The notes: generated by a model not told the origin, from the sequence alone. Shown: positions 51,548 through 60,658, numbered from the stretch's first letter. The stretch is DNA of 64,000 bases from JANMEX01 sp041751995 (GCA_041751995.1 JBGSHY010000019.1:1-64000); one strand, 5' to 3'. Translations and numbers: made by a program.

Positions 51548-52554
51548 GATGCCTTCGGCTCGGCGTCGTTGACTTCAACAGTGAAGGAACCGCCCTTGAT
51601 AGCAGCGGTCTTCTCGGCGACCAGCTTGGTAGCCGCTTCCGGCACCTTGCCCTCAAACGTGCCGAGCGGCGCCAGCGAGCAACCGCCTTCTTTCATTGTC
51701 GAGAACACGCCGTAATTCTCGGCCTTGAACGCCCCGCCCTGAATGGCGGCGATGGCCTTCTGCAGCGTCGGTTCAAAATGCCAAAGCGCCGAGGCGACAA
51801 CCGTTTCCGGATAGTCCTTCTGCGTGTCGATGACATTGCCGATCGCCAGAACCTTGCGTTCCTTGGCCGCATCGGAAACGCCGAAACGTTCGGCGTAAAG
51901 CAGGTCCGCGCCGCCGTCGATCATAGCGAATGCGGTTTCCTTTGCCTTCGGCGGATCAAACCATGAGCCGATGAATGACACCTGGAACTTGATGTCCTTG
52001 TTCATTTCCTTTGCGCCAGCCATGAATGCGTTCATCAGGCGGTTGACTTCGGGAATCGGGAAGCCGCCGACCATGCCGATGTTGCCCTTGGTCATCGAAC
52101 CGGCGATGATGCCGGACAAATAGGCGGCGTCCTGAATGTAGTTGTCGAACACGGCCAGGTTGGAATTCTTGCCGTCCGGCAGGAAGGATGAGCCGAGCAG
52201 GAAGGCCACGTCTGGATATTCGGCGCAGACTTCGCGGGCTTCCGCTTCCGCGCCAAAGATTTCGCCGACGATAAACTTCACGCCGGCTTCGCAATATTCA
52301 CGCATGACTCGCGGATAATCGGTGTTGGCGACATTTTCTGTGAAGGTGTAGTCGACCTGGCCGGCGGCCTTGGCGGCTTCTGCGGCGATGTGGATGCGGC
52401 TCACCCACTGCTGTTCCACCGGAACGGTGTAAATGCCGGCCATTTTGATCGGATCGGCAGCCATCAGCACTTTCGGCATGACGGATGCGAGCGCCAGCGT
52501 GCCTGTGCCGAGCATCAGATCGCGGCGTGAAATCGAGAAGTGACGAGTGTCCAT
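51544..52554 (-). CDS. BMP family substrate-binding protein with Tat-like signal
   Basis: A 336-residue BMP-family binding protein, first gene of the deaminase/transporter unit. The N terminus carries a twin-arginine-like motif (SISRRDLMLGTGTLALAS) with cleavage near KVLMAAD, suggesting export in folded form. BMP-typical segments include SFLPDGKNSNLAVFDNYIQD, GFPIPEVNRLMNAF and a late FSTMKEGGC. It differs from the orphan BMP protein at 5296-6294, which has an ordinary Sec-type signal. The ligand is probably a nucleobase or nucleoside, given the deaminase at the end of the operon. Confidence 0.9.
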   Translation of the reverse strand: MDTRHFSISRRDLMLGTGTLALASVMPKVLMAADPIKMAGIYTVPVEQQWVSRIHIAAEAAKAAGQVDYTFTENVANTDYPRVMREYCEAGVKFIVGEIFGAEAEAREVCAEYPDVAFLLGSSFLPDGKNSNLAVFDNYIQDAAYLSGIIAGSMTKGNIGMVGGFPIPEVNRLMNAFMAGAKEMNKDIKFQVSFIGSWFDPPKAKETAFAMIDGGADLLYAERFGVSDAAKERKVLAIGNVIDTQKDYPETVVASALWHFEPTLQKAIAAIQGGAFKAENYGVFSTMKEGGCSLAPLGTFEGKVPEAATKLVAEKTAAIKGGSFTVEVNDAEPKAS

Positions 52555-52886
52555 TTGTATTCCCCTGTTGCGGTTTCGATTGGGTCCCGGTCTTGTTATT
52601 TTGACCAGACGGTAAAACTAATTTCCGGCGTGCACAAGAACCGGTTTACGATGGGGAAGTCTTATGTGCAGGTGTTGAGAGTTACGCCAGCTCATGCTGT
52701 TTGCCGCCTCAACAATAAGGGACCTCAAAGGAAAAGAACGTCGAATCAGGAGGCACAATTGAGGAAATTTGACCGCAACGAATTTGCGTGGGCGTCGGGT
52801 GCGGATTGCGGCAGATCATCGCCCAGTGCAACAAATCGGTTTAAGGCTCAACAAATCGCGCTTGCCAACAGACGATGGAGTTCCCG
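52555..52886. other. Divergent region between the BMP operon and the VIT gene
   Basis: These 332 bases hold no supported gene. They must contain the promoters of the leftward BMP operon and the rightward VIT gene. The only repeat noticed is CAACAAATCG, present at 52829-52838 and again at 52849-52858, exactly 20 bases apart (about two helical turns), ending 28 bases before the VIT start. It could be a tandem binding site. Confidence 0.45.
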
Positions 52887-53588
52887 ATGAGCCGACTGCG
52901 TACGCATGACGAAAATCATCTGGTGTCGCGCATTGGCTGGCTTCGCGCCGCCGTGCTTGGCGCCAATGATGGCATTGTCTCAACGGCCAGCCTGATCGTC
53001 GGCGTCGCCGCATCAGCCGCCGGGCAAAGCGAAATCCTCGTTGCGGGCATTGCAGGCCTTGCCGCCGGCGCAATGTCGATGGCTGCGGGTGAATATGTGT
53101 CCGTATCCTCTCAGTCAGACACCGAGCAGGCGGACATCGCCCGCGAAACCGCCGAATTGGCCACGCAGCCGGAAGCCGAGCTCAAAGAACTCGCAGGCAT
53201 TTATGAAAGACATGGGCTCGAACCTGCGCTGGCGATGAAGGTTGCCGAGCAACTCACCGCCAAGGACGCGCTTGCCGCCCATTCGCGCGAAGAACTTGGC
53301 ATTTCCGAACACTCCGCAGCCAATCCAATCCAGGCGGCTGTCACGTCAGCACTGACATTTGCTGTGGGCGCGGCGTTGCCGCTGGTGACGGTCGTTCTGG
53401 TTCCCTTGAACATGCTGATTGCCGCCGTCACCATCGCATCTCTGCTTTTTCTCGCCTTTCTTGGCTATGTCGGCGCGAAGGCCGGCGGCGCAAATGTCTG
53501 GCGGGCGACTGCGCGGGTTACGTTCTGGGGCGCGTTTGCCATGGCGCTGACGGCCGGTATTGGCTGGATGTTTGGCGCGGTGGTTTGA
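52887..53588 (+). CDS. VIT family Fe/Mn transporter
   Basis: A 233-residue membrane protein of the VIT1/CCC1 family, which moves Fe(II) or Mn(II) out of the cytoplasm in exchange for protons. Hydrophobic segments: ~25-50 (with GANDGIVSTASLIVGVAAS, the family signature), ~53-75, then a soluble metal-binding helical region (~80-140, Glu-rich, ELKELAGIYERHGL), and three C-terminal segments (~150-233). The ATG at 52887 has GGAG seven bases upstream; an ATG at 52875 lacks one. It lies alone between divergent and convergent neighbours. Confidence 0.9.
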   Translation: MSRLRTHDENHLVSRIGWLRAAVLGANDGIVSTASLIVGVAASAAGQSEILVAGIAGLAAGAMSMAAGEYVSVSSQSDTEQADIARETAELATQPEAELKELAGIYERHGLEPALAMKVAEQLTAKDALAAHSREELGISEHSAANPIQAAVTSALTFAVGAALPLVTVVLVPLNMLIAAVTIASLLFLAFLGYVGAKAGGANVWRATARVTFWGAFAMALTAGIGWMFGAVV

Positions 53589-53687
53589 TGTTTCGCAGGG
53601 CCATTAATATCAGACTGTTCTAATATTAACTAGACGTTAAGCTTTTATCTGCAACTTTAATGAAGTGCAGATTTCCGGGGCTTGGAA

Positions 53688-53885
53688 ATGTCAAACACAG
53701 CGATACGATTCGAAACGCGTGACGTGATCAACGACGCGATTTTTCAGCTTGTCAAAGCGGGAATTGCTTTGGACGACGTGGATGTCGAACTGTCCCGCAT
53801 TGGTGTTGTTGACCTTGACCTGTGCGTCGAATGCCTGCGCGAAATGGCTGCCCACCTTGCTGCCGATGAGCAAAAAGCGGCCTAG
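53688..53885 (+). CDS. Small conserved-looking protein, unknown function
   Basis: A 65-residue acidic protein without hydrophobic segments: an N-terminal strand-like part (IRFETRDVINDAIFQLVKAG), a central DDVDVELSRIGVVDLDLCVE and a helical C terminus (CLREMAAHLAADEQ). It contains two Cys three residues apart. No family was recognised. Its stop codon TAG shares the palindrome CTAG with the stop of the convergent class II aldolase gene. An AT-rich region lies upstream (53605-53660), suggesting a promoter. It is probably real by composition, but unproven. Confidence 0.5.
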   Translation: MSNTAIRFETRDVINDAIFQLVKAGIALDDVDVELSRIGVVDLDLCVECLREMAAHLAADEQKAA

Positions 53886-54649
53886 TCGCGGTAGCTCGGC
53901 TCCTGCTCGTCCAACATCGTTCTGAGATCCGAAAAATGCCGCTCGGCTTGACCTGGGTAATTATTGATCTCCCGTGCAACGTTTTCGGCAATCTCATCTG
54001 ACAGAACACGCAGTTTCAGCCCGGTCTGCAGCGCCTTGATGTAGGTTTCGGCGGCGCGCTCGAAATAATACAGCCGGTTGAACGTGTCGGCAACGCTGTC
54101 GCCGAGCACAAGCACGCCGTGGTTGCCCATGATCATCACCTTGACCTTGGGATCGGTAAGCATGGACGCGCAGCGCTCACCTTCCTCCTCGAACGCCAAC
54201 CCACCATAATTTTCATCGATGACATACCGGTTGAAGAAGGCCGCGCAGTTCTGGTCGATCGGAGGCAGGTTCGAATCGGCCAGCGATGCCAGCACCGTCG
54301 CGTAAATCGAATGCACATGCATGACGCAGCGCGCGTGGCGGACATGCCTGTGGATAGCACCATGCAGCCCCCAGGCCGTCGGGTCCGGCGCATCCGGGCG
54401 GTCCATGCTTTCAAGATCGTCCGCGTCAAGAAGCAGAAGGCTCGAAGCCGTGATGCGCGAGAAATGCACCTGATTGGGGTTCATCAAGAATTGCGTGCCG
54501 CTGTCATTGACGGCGAGCGAGAAATGATTGGCCACCGCCTCATGCCAGTTCAACCGGACAGTCCAGCGGAAAGCGCAGGCAAGGTCAATGCGCTCCTGTT
54601 CAAAGTCGCGGTTGGTGCGCAGTCCGCCTGCAAGTGAAACGAGGGTCAT
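53882..54649 (-). CDS. Class II aldolase/adducin family protein
   Basis: A 255-residue protein of the class II aldolase/adducin family. Zinc-binding His residues are in VMHVHSIYATVLA (HxH, ~110-112) and near AERHFSDL, and the substrate region NHFSLAVND and GNHGVLVLGDS follows (most family members have RNHG). The family includes fuculose- and rhamnulose-phosphate aldolases and several decarboxylases or epimerases, so the reaction is open. The start at 54649 has GGAG eight bases upstream; a longer frame extends upstream but overlaps the divergent promoter. It is divergent from the HyuA-like gene at 54803. Confidence 0.85.
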   Translation of the reverse strand: MTLVSLAGGLRTNRDFEQERIDLACAFRWTVRLNWHEAVANHFSLAVNDSGTQFLMNPNQVHFSRITASSLLLLDADDLESMDRPDAPDPTAWGLHGAIHRHVRHARCVMHVHSIYATVLASLADSNLPPIDQNCAAFFNRYVIDENYGGLAFEEEGERCASMLTDPKVKVMIMGNHGVLVLGDSVADTFNRLYYFERAAETYIKALQTGLKLRVLSDEIAENVAREINNYPGQAERHFSDLRTMLDEQEPSYRD

Positions 54650-54802
54650 GCCAAATCTCCGTGTTCGTGCCAATTTCATGTCGTTTCGGGCGTGTTGGCA
54701 AGCGCAAATATCGAAAGGTCGGCGCAGACGGGTCGTTTCCGGCCTTTTTAATTGCGCGCGCCTGCCATATGTCTGCGCATTCCAGAATGCGGCGGGAATG
54801 AC

Positions 54803-56809
54803 ATGAGTGAAGGCGACGACAGACTCCGGCTCGGCTTTGACACAGGCGGAACCTACACGGATGCGGTGCTGTACAGCCCCGCCCGCGGGATCGTCGCGTC
54901 CGCCAAGGCGCTGACCACACGGCATGATTTGTCGATCGGCATCTCAGGCGCGGCGCGGGCCGTGATGGAAAAAGCCAACGCCAAACCGTCCGAAATCGGG
55001 CTGGTTTCGATGTCCACCACCTTGGCGACCAATGCGCTGGTCGAAGGTCAAGGCGGGCGCGTCGCGCTGGTCGGCATCGGCTTTGAAGCCCGCGATCTGC
55101 AGCGTGACGGCTTGGCGCATGCGCTTGGCAAGGATCCGCTCATCTTGGTTGACGGCGGTCACGACGCGCACGGCGGCGCAAAAAAGCTGGATCTGGAGGC
55201 GCTGGAAAGGGAACTGTCCCACATCAGCGACAGCATCACCGGCATCGCCATCGCCGCCCTGTTTGCCGTGCGCAACCCGACGCACGAAATCGCCGCGCGG
55301 GAACTGGCCAGAAAACTGACCGGCCTGCCGGTCACGGTATCTCATGAGCTTTCTTCCAAACTCGGCGGCCCTCGGAGGGCATTGACCACTTTGCTCAATG
55401 CGCGGCTGGTCGGTTTGATCGGGCGCTTGATCGATGCGACGCAATCCTTCCTGAAAGATGCTGGCATTACAGCGCCGCTGATGGTGGTGCGCGGCGACGG
55501 GGCGCTGGTCTCGTCGGCGTTTGCGGCGGACAGGCCGATTGAAACCATCCTTTCCGGTCCAGCTGCCAGCCTTGTCGGTGCGCGGTTTCTGACCGGGCTG
55601 GACAATGCAATCGTCTCCGATATTGGCGGCACAACGACCGACATTGCGCTTTTGATCGATGGTCACCCGCGTCTGGATGAGGAAGGCGCTACGGTCGGCG
55701 GCTTCTCGACCATGGTCGAGGCGGTGGCGATGCGCACGCACGGGCTGGGCGGCGATTCGGAAGTGTCGGTCGAAGAGGGCGGACTGGAGCCAAAACTGAT
55801 CCTCGGCCCGCGCCGCATCCTGCCTTTGGCGCTGGCAGCCGCCGCACACCCGGAAATTCTGCAAATACTTGAAAAGCAGGCGAAATCGGAAACGCTGGAC
55901 CGGCTTGAAGGCCGCTTTGCGTTCCGCACCGGTCTGGCCGAACGCTTCGCCGCCGGATTGTCACCATCAGAAGCCGCGCTTTACGAGCGCTTGACCACAA
56001 GCCCGCAACCGCTGGCTGGTTTAATTGGTGCGGCCTCGCAACTGACCTCCCTGAACCGGCTCGTGGTGCGCGGGCTGGCGATGATTTGCGGCTACACGCC
56101 AACCGATGCGCAGCATGTTGCCGGACGGCAGACGACTGGCAACGCAGAGGCCGCAAGGCTTGGGGCCATCCTGTTTGCCCGCAAGCGGGACGGGCGCGGG
56201 CGGGCGATAGCCGCAACGCCGGAAGACATCGCGGCGATGACCATCGCTGCGCTGGAGCGCCGTTCGGCAGAGCTGGTGCTCGAAGCGGCTTTCGCTGAAG
56301 ATGGCCTTGACGGGCCTGCAATGCTGCGCTCGCCGCTGGTGCAAAGGGCGCTCGAAAACCGCTCGGGAACCGTGCGGATTTCGCTCGGACTTGACCGCCC
56401 GGTGATCGGACTTGGGGCCTCCGCCCCACTCGTCTACCCGGCTGTCGGCAAATTGCTTTCGACAGAGGCTGTCATTCCGCATGATGCGGGCGTCGCCAAT
56501 GCCGTTGGTGCGGTGGTCGGCGAAGTGCGCGTCAAGGTGACAGCCCACATCAGCCAGCCCGAGGAAGGCCGCTTCCGCGTCAGCGTCGGCGCTGAGGTCA
56601 GGGACTTCACCAACGAAGAGGCAGCGCTGGCATTCGCGGAGACGACAGCGAACGACGTTGCGCTGGCCAAAGCCGCCGAAGCGGGCGCGGCAGACGCCCA
56701 TGTCGATATGGGCCGCGACATCAAGACTGCGACCATCGAAGGCCAGCGCAAATTCATCGAAGGCGTCATCTTCGCCAGCGCCCACGGTCGGCCCAGATTG
56801 GGCAATTGA
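54803..56809 (+). CDS. Hydantoinase/oxoprolinase family protein (HyuA-like)
   Basis: A 668-residue protein with the HyuA domain order: Hydant_A_N (LGFDTGGTYTDAVL, ~9-22, the ATP-binding start) and the Hydantoinase_A core (IVSDIGGTTTDIALLIDGHP, ~272-291), then GGFSTMVEAVAMRTHGLGGDS. The family hydrolyses cyclic amides with ATP, or carboxylates small ketones, usually together with a HyuB subunit. No HyuB gene is nearby; a class II aldolase is divergent instead. Full length for a stand-alone HyuA. Its substrate cannot be named. Confidence 0.85.
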   Translation: MSEGDDRLRLGFDTGGTYTDAVLYSPARGIVASAKALTTRHDLSIGISGAARAVMEKANAKPSEIGLVSMSTTLATNALVEGQGGRVALVGIGFEARDLQRDGLAHALGKDPLILVDGGHDAHGGAKKLDLEALERELSHISDSITGIAIAALFAVRNPTHEIAARELARKLTGLPVTVSHELSSKLGGPRRALTTLLNARLVGLIGRLIDATQSFLKDAGITAPLMVVRGDGALVSSAFAADRPIETILSGPAASLVGARFLTGLDNAIVSDIGGTTTDIALLIDGHPRLDEEGATVGGFSTMVEAVAMRTHGLGGDSEVSVEEGGLEPKLILGPRRILPLALAAAAHPEILQILEKQAKSETLDRLEGRFAFRTGLAERFAAGLSPSEAALYERLTTSPQPLAGLIGAASQLTSLNRLVVRGLAMICGYTPTDAQHVAGRQTTGNAEAARLGAILFARKRDGRGRAIAATPEDIAAMTIAALERRSAELVLEAAFAEDGLDGPAMLRSPLVQRALENRSGTVRISLGLDRPVIGLGASAPLVYPAVGKLLSTEAVIPHDAGVANAVGAVVGEVRVKVTAHISQPEEGRFRVSVGAEVRDFTNEEAALAFAETTANDVALAKAAEAGAADAHVDMGRDIKTATIEGQRKFIEGVIFASAHGRPRLGN

Positions 56810-56961
56810 ACTTGAAAATTGATCTTGGCAATTAGGCTAGTTCAACCGGCTTTGGAATTGACATCCGCGCCGGATAGGCCTTTTCACTTGCAAACAATTG
56901 ATGTGACCGCGCACTCCTGATTGGGTGCCGTTCCGATTGTCGGCAATTTGAGGAAAAGACC

Positions 56962-59130
56962 ATGCGCGAACGCCTGACCGTCAACGAGTTGAAGATCGAC
57001 AAGGAACTTCACGACTTCATCGTCAACGAGGCGCTGCCGGGGACCGGCGTGGATGCCGGTGCTTTCTTCAAGGGCTTCTCGGCATTGGTGCATGACCTTG
57101 CACCGAAGAACCGGACGCTTCTCGCCAAGCGCGATGCGCTGCAGGAACAAATCGACGCTTGGTATCGGCAAAAGCGCGGCACCGGCTATTCAATGGAAGA
57201 ATACCGCAATTTCCTGACCTCCATCGGATACCTTCTGCCCGAAGGCCCGGCATTCAGTGTTTCGACCACCAATGTCGACCCGGAAATCGCCGTCGTCGCC
57301 GGTCCGCAGTTGGTCGTGCCGGTGATGAACGCCCGCTATGCGCTGAATGCCGCCAATGCCCGCTGGGGTTCGCTCTATGATGCGCTCTACGGCACGGACG
57401 CCATTTCCGAAGATGGCGGCGCGGAAAAGGGCAAGGGCTACAATCCGGTGCGCGGCGCGAAAGTCATCGCCTGGGCACGCAATTTCCTCAATGAGTCCGC
57501 TCCGCTGGCGGCAGGGTCTTGGGATAATGTGTCTGGACTTTCAGTTTCAGATGGCATTCTGCATGTCACCAATGCAGCGGGCGCCACTGGCCTGAAGGAC
57601 CCGGCCCAATTTGCCGGATACACTGGCGATCCGGCCAATCCATCGTCCGTGCTGCTGGTGAAAAACGGCATGCATGCGCAGGTGATCATCGACCGGACCA
57701 ATCTCATCGGCAAGGACGATCCCGCTGGCATCTGCGATGTCGTGCTGGAATCGGCGCTGACCTCGATCATGGACTGCGAGGATTCCATCGCTGCAGTGGA
57801 CGCCGAAGACAAGACGCTGGTCTACCGCAACTGGCTCGGCCTGATGAAAGGCGATTTGGTTGAGGAGGTCGCCAAGGGCGACAAAACCATCATCCGCCGC
57901 CTGAACGCCGACAAGGCCTTCACCGCGCCGGATGGTTCGGCGGCTTCGCTCAAGGGCCGGGCGCTGATGCTGATCCGCAACGTCGGGCACCTGATGACCA
58001 ATCCGGCGATACTGGACAAGGACGGCAACGAGGTGCCGGAGGGCATTATGGATGCCATGGTCACCGGCCTGATTGCACTGCATGACGTCGGACCGAGTGG
58101 CCGCAGGGCCAACTCGGTTGAAGGTTCGATGTATGTCGTCAAGCCGAAGATGCACGGGCCGGAGGAAGTGGCGTTCGCCGCCGAAATCTTCACCCGCGTC
58201 GAAGCCATTCTCGGCATGGCGCCGAACACCATGAAAATGGGCATCATGGATGAAGAGCGCCGCACCACGGTCAACCTCAAGGAATGCATCCGCGCGGCAA
58301 GAACCCGTGTCGTGTTCATCAACACCGGCTTCCTCGACCGCACCGGCGATGAGATGCACACGTCAATGGAAGCCGGCCCGATGATTCGCAAGGGCGACAT
58401 GAAGGCCGCGCCGTGGATCCAGGCTTATGAAGCCTGGAACGTCGACATCGGCCTTGAATGCGGCCTTGCCGGCCATGCGCAGATTGGCAAGGGCATGTGG
58501 GCGATGCCCGACCTGATGGCGGCAATGCTGGAACAGAAGATCGGCCATCCGAAGGCGGGAGCCAACACGGCATGGGTGCCTTCGCCAACCGCAGCGACGC
58601 TGCATGCCACCCACTATCACAAGGTTGATGTTCACGCCGTGCAGGAAGGCCTCAAATCCCGCAAGCGCGCCAATCTTGACGACATCCTCAACGTGCCTGT
58701 CGCCACCCGCCCGAACTGGACGCGCGAAGACATCCGCAAGGAGCTCGAGAATAACGCTCAGGGCATTCTTGGTTATGTCGTGCGCTGGGTCGATCAGGGT
58801 GTCGGCTGCTCCAAGGTGCCGGACATCAACAATATCGGCCTGATGGAAGACCGCGCCACGCTGCGCATTTCCTCCCAGCACATCGCCAACTGGCTGCACC
58901 ACAAGGTGACCACCGACGCTGAGGTGCTTGAAGTGATGAAGCGCATGGCGGCAGTGGTGGACGGGCAAAATGCGGATGATCCGCTCTATCGCCCGATGGC
59001 TCCCGACTTCACGGGCTCCATCGCCTTCGAGGCCGCCTGCGATCTGGTGTTCAAAGGCCGCGAGCAGCCGAACGGTTATACGGAGCCGGTGCTGCACTGC
59101 AGAAGGCTGGAGTTGAAGGCGTCAGGGTAA
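56962..59130 (+). CDS. glcB: Malate synthase G
   Basis: A 722-residue malate synthase G, condensing glyoxylate with acetyl-CoA to malate in the glyoxylate route; E. coli GlcB is 723 residues. Characteristic stretches: SIMDCEDSIAAVDAEDK (~270-286), GSMYVVKPKMHGPEEVAFA (~389-407), the catalytic-region MGIMDEERRTTVNLKECI (~432-449) and INTGFLDRTGDEMHTSM (~454-470). TTGACA at 56858-56863 in the 152-base upstream gap could be a -35 element, with only a weak -10 match. No other glyoxylate-cycle genes are adjacent. Confidence 0.97.
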   Translation: MRERLTVNELKIDKELHDFIVNEALPGTGVDAGAFFKGFSALVHDLAPKNRTLLAKRDALQEQIDAWYRQKRGTGYSMEEYRNFLTSIGYLLPEGPAFSVSTTNVDPEIAVVAGPQLVVPVMNARYALNAANARWGSLYDALYGTDAISEDGGAEKGKGYNPVRGAKVIAWARNFLNESAPLAAGSWDNVSGLSVSDGILHVTNAAGATGLKDPAQFAGYTGDPANPSSVLLVKNGMHAQVIIDRTNLIGKDDPAGICDVVLESALTSIMDCEDSIAAVDAEDKTLVYRNWLGLMKGDLVEEVAKGDKTIIRRLNADKAFTAPDGSAASLKGRALMLIRNVGHLMTNPAILDKDGNEVPEGIMDAMVTGLIALHDVGPSGRRANSVEGSMYVVKPKMHGPEEVAFAAEIFTRVEAILGMAPNTMKMGIMDEERRTTVNLKECIRAARTRVVFINTGFLDRTGDEMHTSMEAGPMIRKGDMKAAPWIQAYEAWNVDIGLECGLAGHAQIGKGMWAMPDLMAAMLEQKIGHPKAGANTAWVPSPTAATLHATHYHKVDVHAVQEGLKSRKRANLDDILNVPVATRPNWTREDIRKELENNAQGILGYVVRWVDQGVGCSKVPDINNIGLMEDRATLRISSQHIANWLHHKVTTDAEVLEVMKRMAAVVDGQNADDPLYRPMAPDFTGSIAFEAACDLVFKGREQPNGYTEPVLHCRRLELKASG

Positions 59131-59194
59131 GGAAGAAAGTGAGGGTCGTCGGGCTTGTCCCGTCGACTCAGACTTTCTACACCGAATTAATCCC

Positions 59195-59578
59195 TCACAG
59201 CGCCACTTGCGGCTCCGGCGGCACATAAGCTGCCCTTGCCGCCCGCACGGCGTCGTGGTTGTCGCTGGCCCATTCAATCAGAGCGCCGACCGGCTTCAAC
59301 ATGGAGCGGCCGAGCGGGGTGAGGGCGTATTCCACCTTGGGCGGAATGGTCGGGTAAAGCGTGCGGGCGACAAGCCCGTCATATTCGAGCTGCCGCAAGG
59401 TCTGCGCCAGCATGCGCGGGGAAATGTCGCTGATCTGTTTTTTCAGCGCGGAAAAGCGCAGCGTGCCGGATTGCAATTCCATCAGCACCAACAGCGTCCA
59501 GCGGTCGCCGAGCCGGTCGAGAACGTCCCGGATCGGGCATTGCGGGGCAAAGTCTGCGGCGGACCTGTGCAGGGTCAT
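59195..59578 (-). CDS. HxlR family transcriptional regulator
   Basis: A 127-residue single-domain HxlR regulator, a winged helix with QCPIRDVLDRLGDRWTLLVL (~14-33), where a Cys near the N terminus (Cys in APQCPI) is a known redox-active position in QorR/HypR-type relatives. ISPRMLAQTLRQLEYDGLV is the recognition region. The ATG at 59578 was preferred because AGGAG lies eight bases before it; an ATG at 59584 is too close. It is divergent from a QorB-like gene, and a composite palindrome lies between them, so it probably represses that gene until an electrophile or oxidant appears. Confidence 0.92.
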   Translation of the reverse strand: MTLHRSAADFAPQCPIRDVLDRLGDRWTLLVLMELQSGTLRFSALKKQISDISPRMLAQTLRQLEYDGLVARTLYPTIPPKVEYALTPLGRSMLKPVGALIEWASDNHDAVRAARAAYVPPEPQVAL

Positions 59579-59656
59579 TTTCATCTCTCCTGCCGGTTAC
59601 CTAATTGTAACTGACTATGGATTTCATCACGTCTTGCGCGAATTTCTGACAGTATT

Positions 59657-59690
59657 AAATCAGAACTGACTTCAAAAGTCATACTGATTT
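59657..59690. promoter_or_regulatory. Composite palindrome between the HxlR and QorB-like genes
   Basis: Two nested inverted repeats share nearly one centre: AAATCAG (59657-59663) with CTGATTT (59684-59690), and inside it TGACTT (59667-59672) with AAGTCA (59676-59681). The 34-base element ends 19 bases before the QorB-like ATG, overlapping its probable promoter. It is a strong candidate operator for the divergent HxlR regulator. Confidence 0.65.
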
Positions 59691-59709
59691 TTCTTGAAAG
59701 GAAATTTCC

Positions 59710-60612
59710 ATGGCGCTTGCCTCAAACGAAACCATACTGGTCACCGGCGCATCCGGCAAATTCGGCCGCGCCGTCATCGGCCATTTGCTGACCACCTATG
59801 CCGTACCCGCCAAACAGATCATTGCGACCACCCGCAAGCCGGAAACGCTGGCGGACCTGTCAGCCAAAGGCATCACCGTCCGCACCGCCGACTTTGATGA
59901 CGAGGCCAGTTTGGCAAAGGCGTTCACTGGCGCAACCCGCCTGCTGATCGTCTCGACTGATGCGCTCGACCGTCCGGGCCGCCGCCTGGAACAGCATTTG
60001 CGCGCGGTTGCCGCAGCCAAAGCGGCTGGCGTCAAGCACATCGCCTACACCTCGATGATGCATCCGGACGCAGACTCGCCAATCGGCTTTGCAGCCGACC
60101 ATCGCGGCACGGAAGAGGCCATCAAGGCCAGCGGCATTTCGCACACCATCCTGCGCAACGCCTGGTACATGGAGAACCTTGTGATGTCGCTGCCATCGGC
60201 GCTGGCGTCAGGCCAATGGTATGTGGCGACAGGCAAAGGCACGACCGCACATGCGGCGCGCGACGATCAGGCCCGCACCGCAGCCGCGGTCCTTGCTTCC
60301 GGCACCAATGACAATGCCGTCTACAATGTCACCGGTCCGCAAGCACTGACTTCGGATGAAACCGCTGCACTGGTTTCCGAGGCGGTCGGCAAGCCGTTGC
60401 AGGTCGTCCATGTCACGCCTGACCAGCTTCAGGCCGGGATGATTGCCGCCGGCGTGCCCGATTTCCTTGCGCCGGTGTTCGTCTCGTTTGACGTCAATGC
60501 GCTCAAGGATCGTTCGGGCACGCTGTCAGACGCAGTTACCACGCTCTCCGGCGTCAAGCCGCAGACGCTGAAACAGTGGCTGGGCGCGAACAAGGCGCTG
60601 TTTGCCGCGTAA
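59710..60612 (+). CDS. qorB: NmrA/QorB-like NAD(P)H:quinone oxidoreductase
   Basis: A 300-residue atypical short-chain dehydrogenase of the NmrA/YtfG (QorB) group, reducing quinones or acting as a redox sensor with NADPH. The N-terminal Rossmann loop is VTGASGKFGRAVIGHL (~11-26); later KHIAYTSMMHPDADSP (~107-122), the RNAWYMENL region typical of QorB (~148-156), and YNVTGPQALTSDE (~205-217) are present. A GAAAGGAAA ribosome site precedes the ATG. The divergent HxlR gene mirrors the ytfG/ytfH arrangement of enterobacteria. Confidence 0.88.
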   Translation: MALASNETILVTGASGKFGRAVIGHLLTTYAVPAKQIIATTRKPETLADLSAKGITVRTADFDDEASLAKAFTGATRLLIVSTDALDRPGRRLEQHLRAVAAAKAAGVKHIAYTSMMHPDADSPIGFAADHRGTEEAIKASGISHTILRNAWYMENLVMSLPSALASGQWYVATGKGTTAHAARDDQARTAAAVLASGTNDNAVYNVTGPQALTSDETAALVSEAVGKPLQVVHVTPDQLQAGMIAAGVPDFLAPVFVSFDVNALKDRSGTLSDAVTTLSGVKPQTLKQWLGANKALFAA

Positions 60613-60658
60613 CCTGAGAACACCCTCGTCCGCGCCTGTGTGAACCAGCAGGCGCGGA

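Noticed and set aside
56810..56961. Possible riboswitch before malate synthase G
   Set aside because: No conserved glycine- or other riboswitch core was recognised; only a TTGACA element with a poor -10 match.
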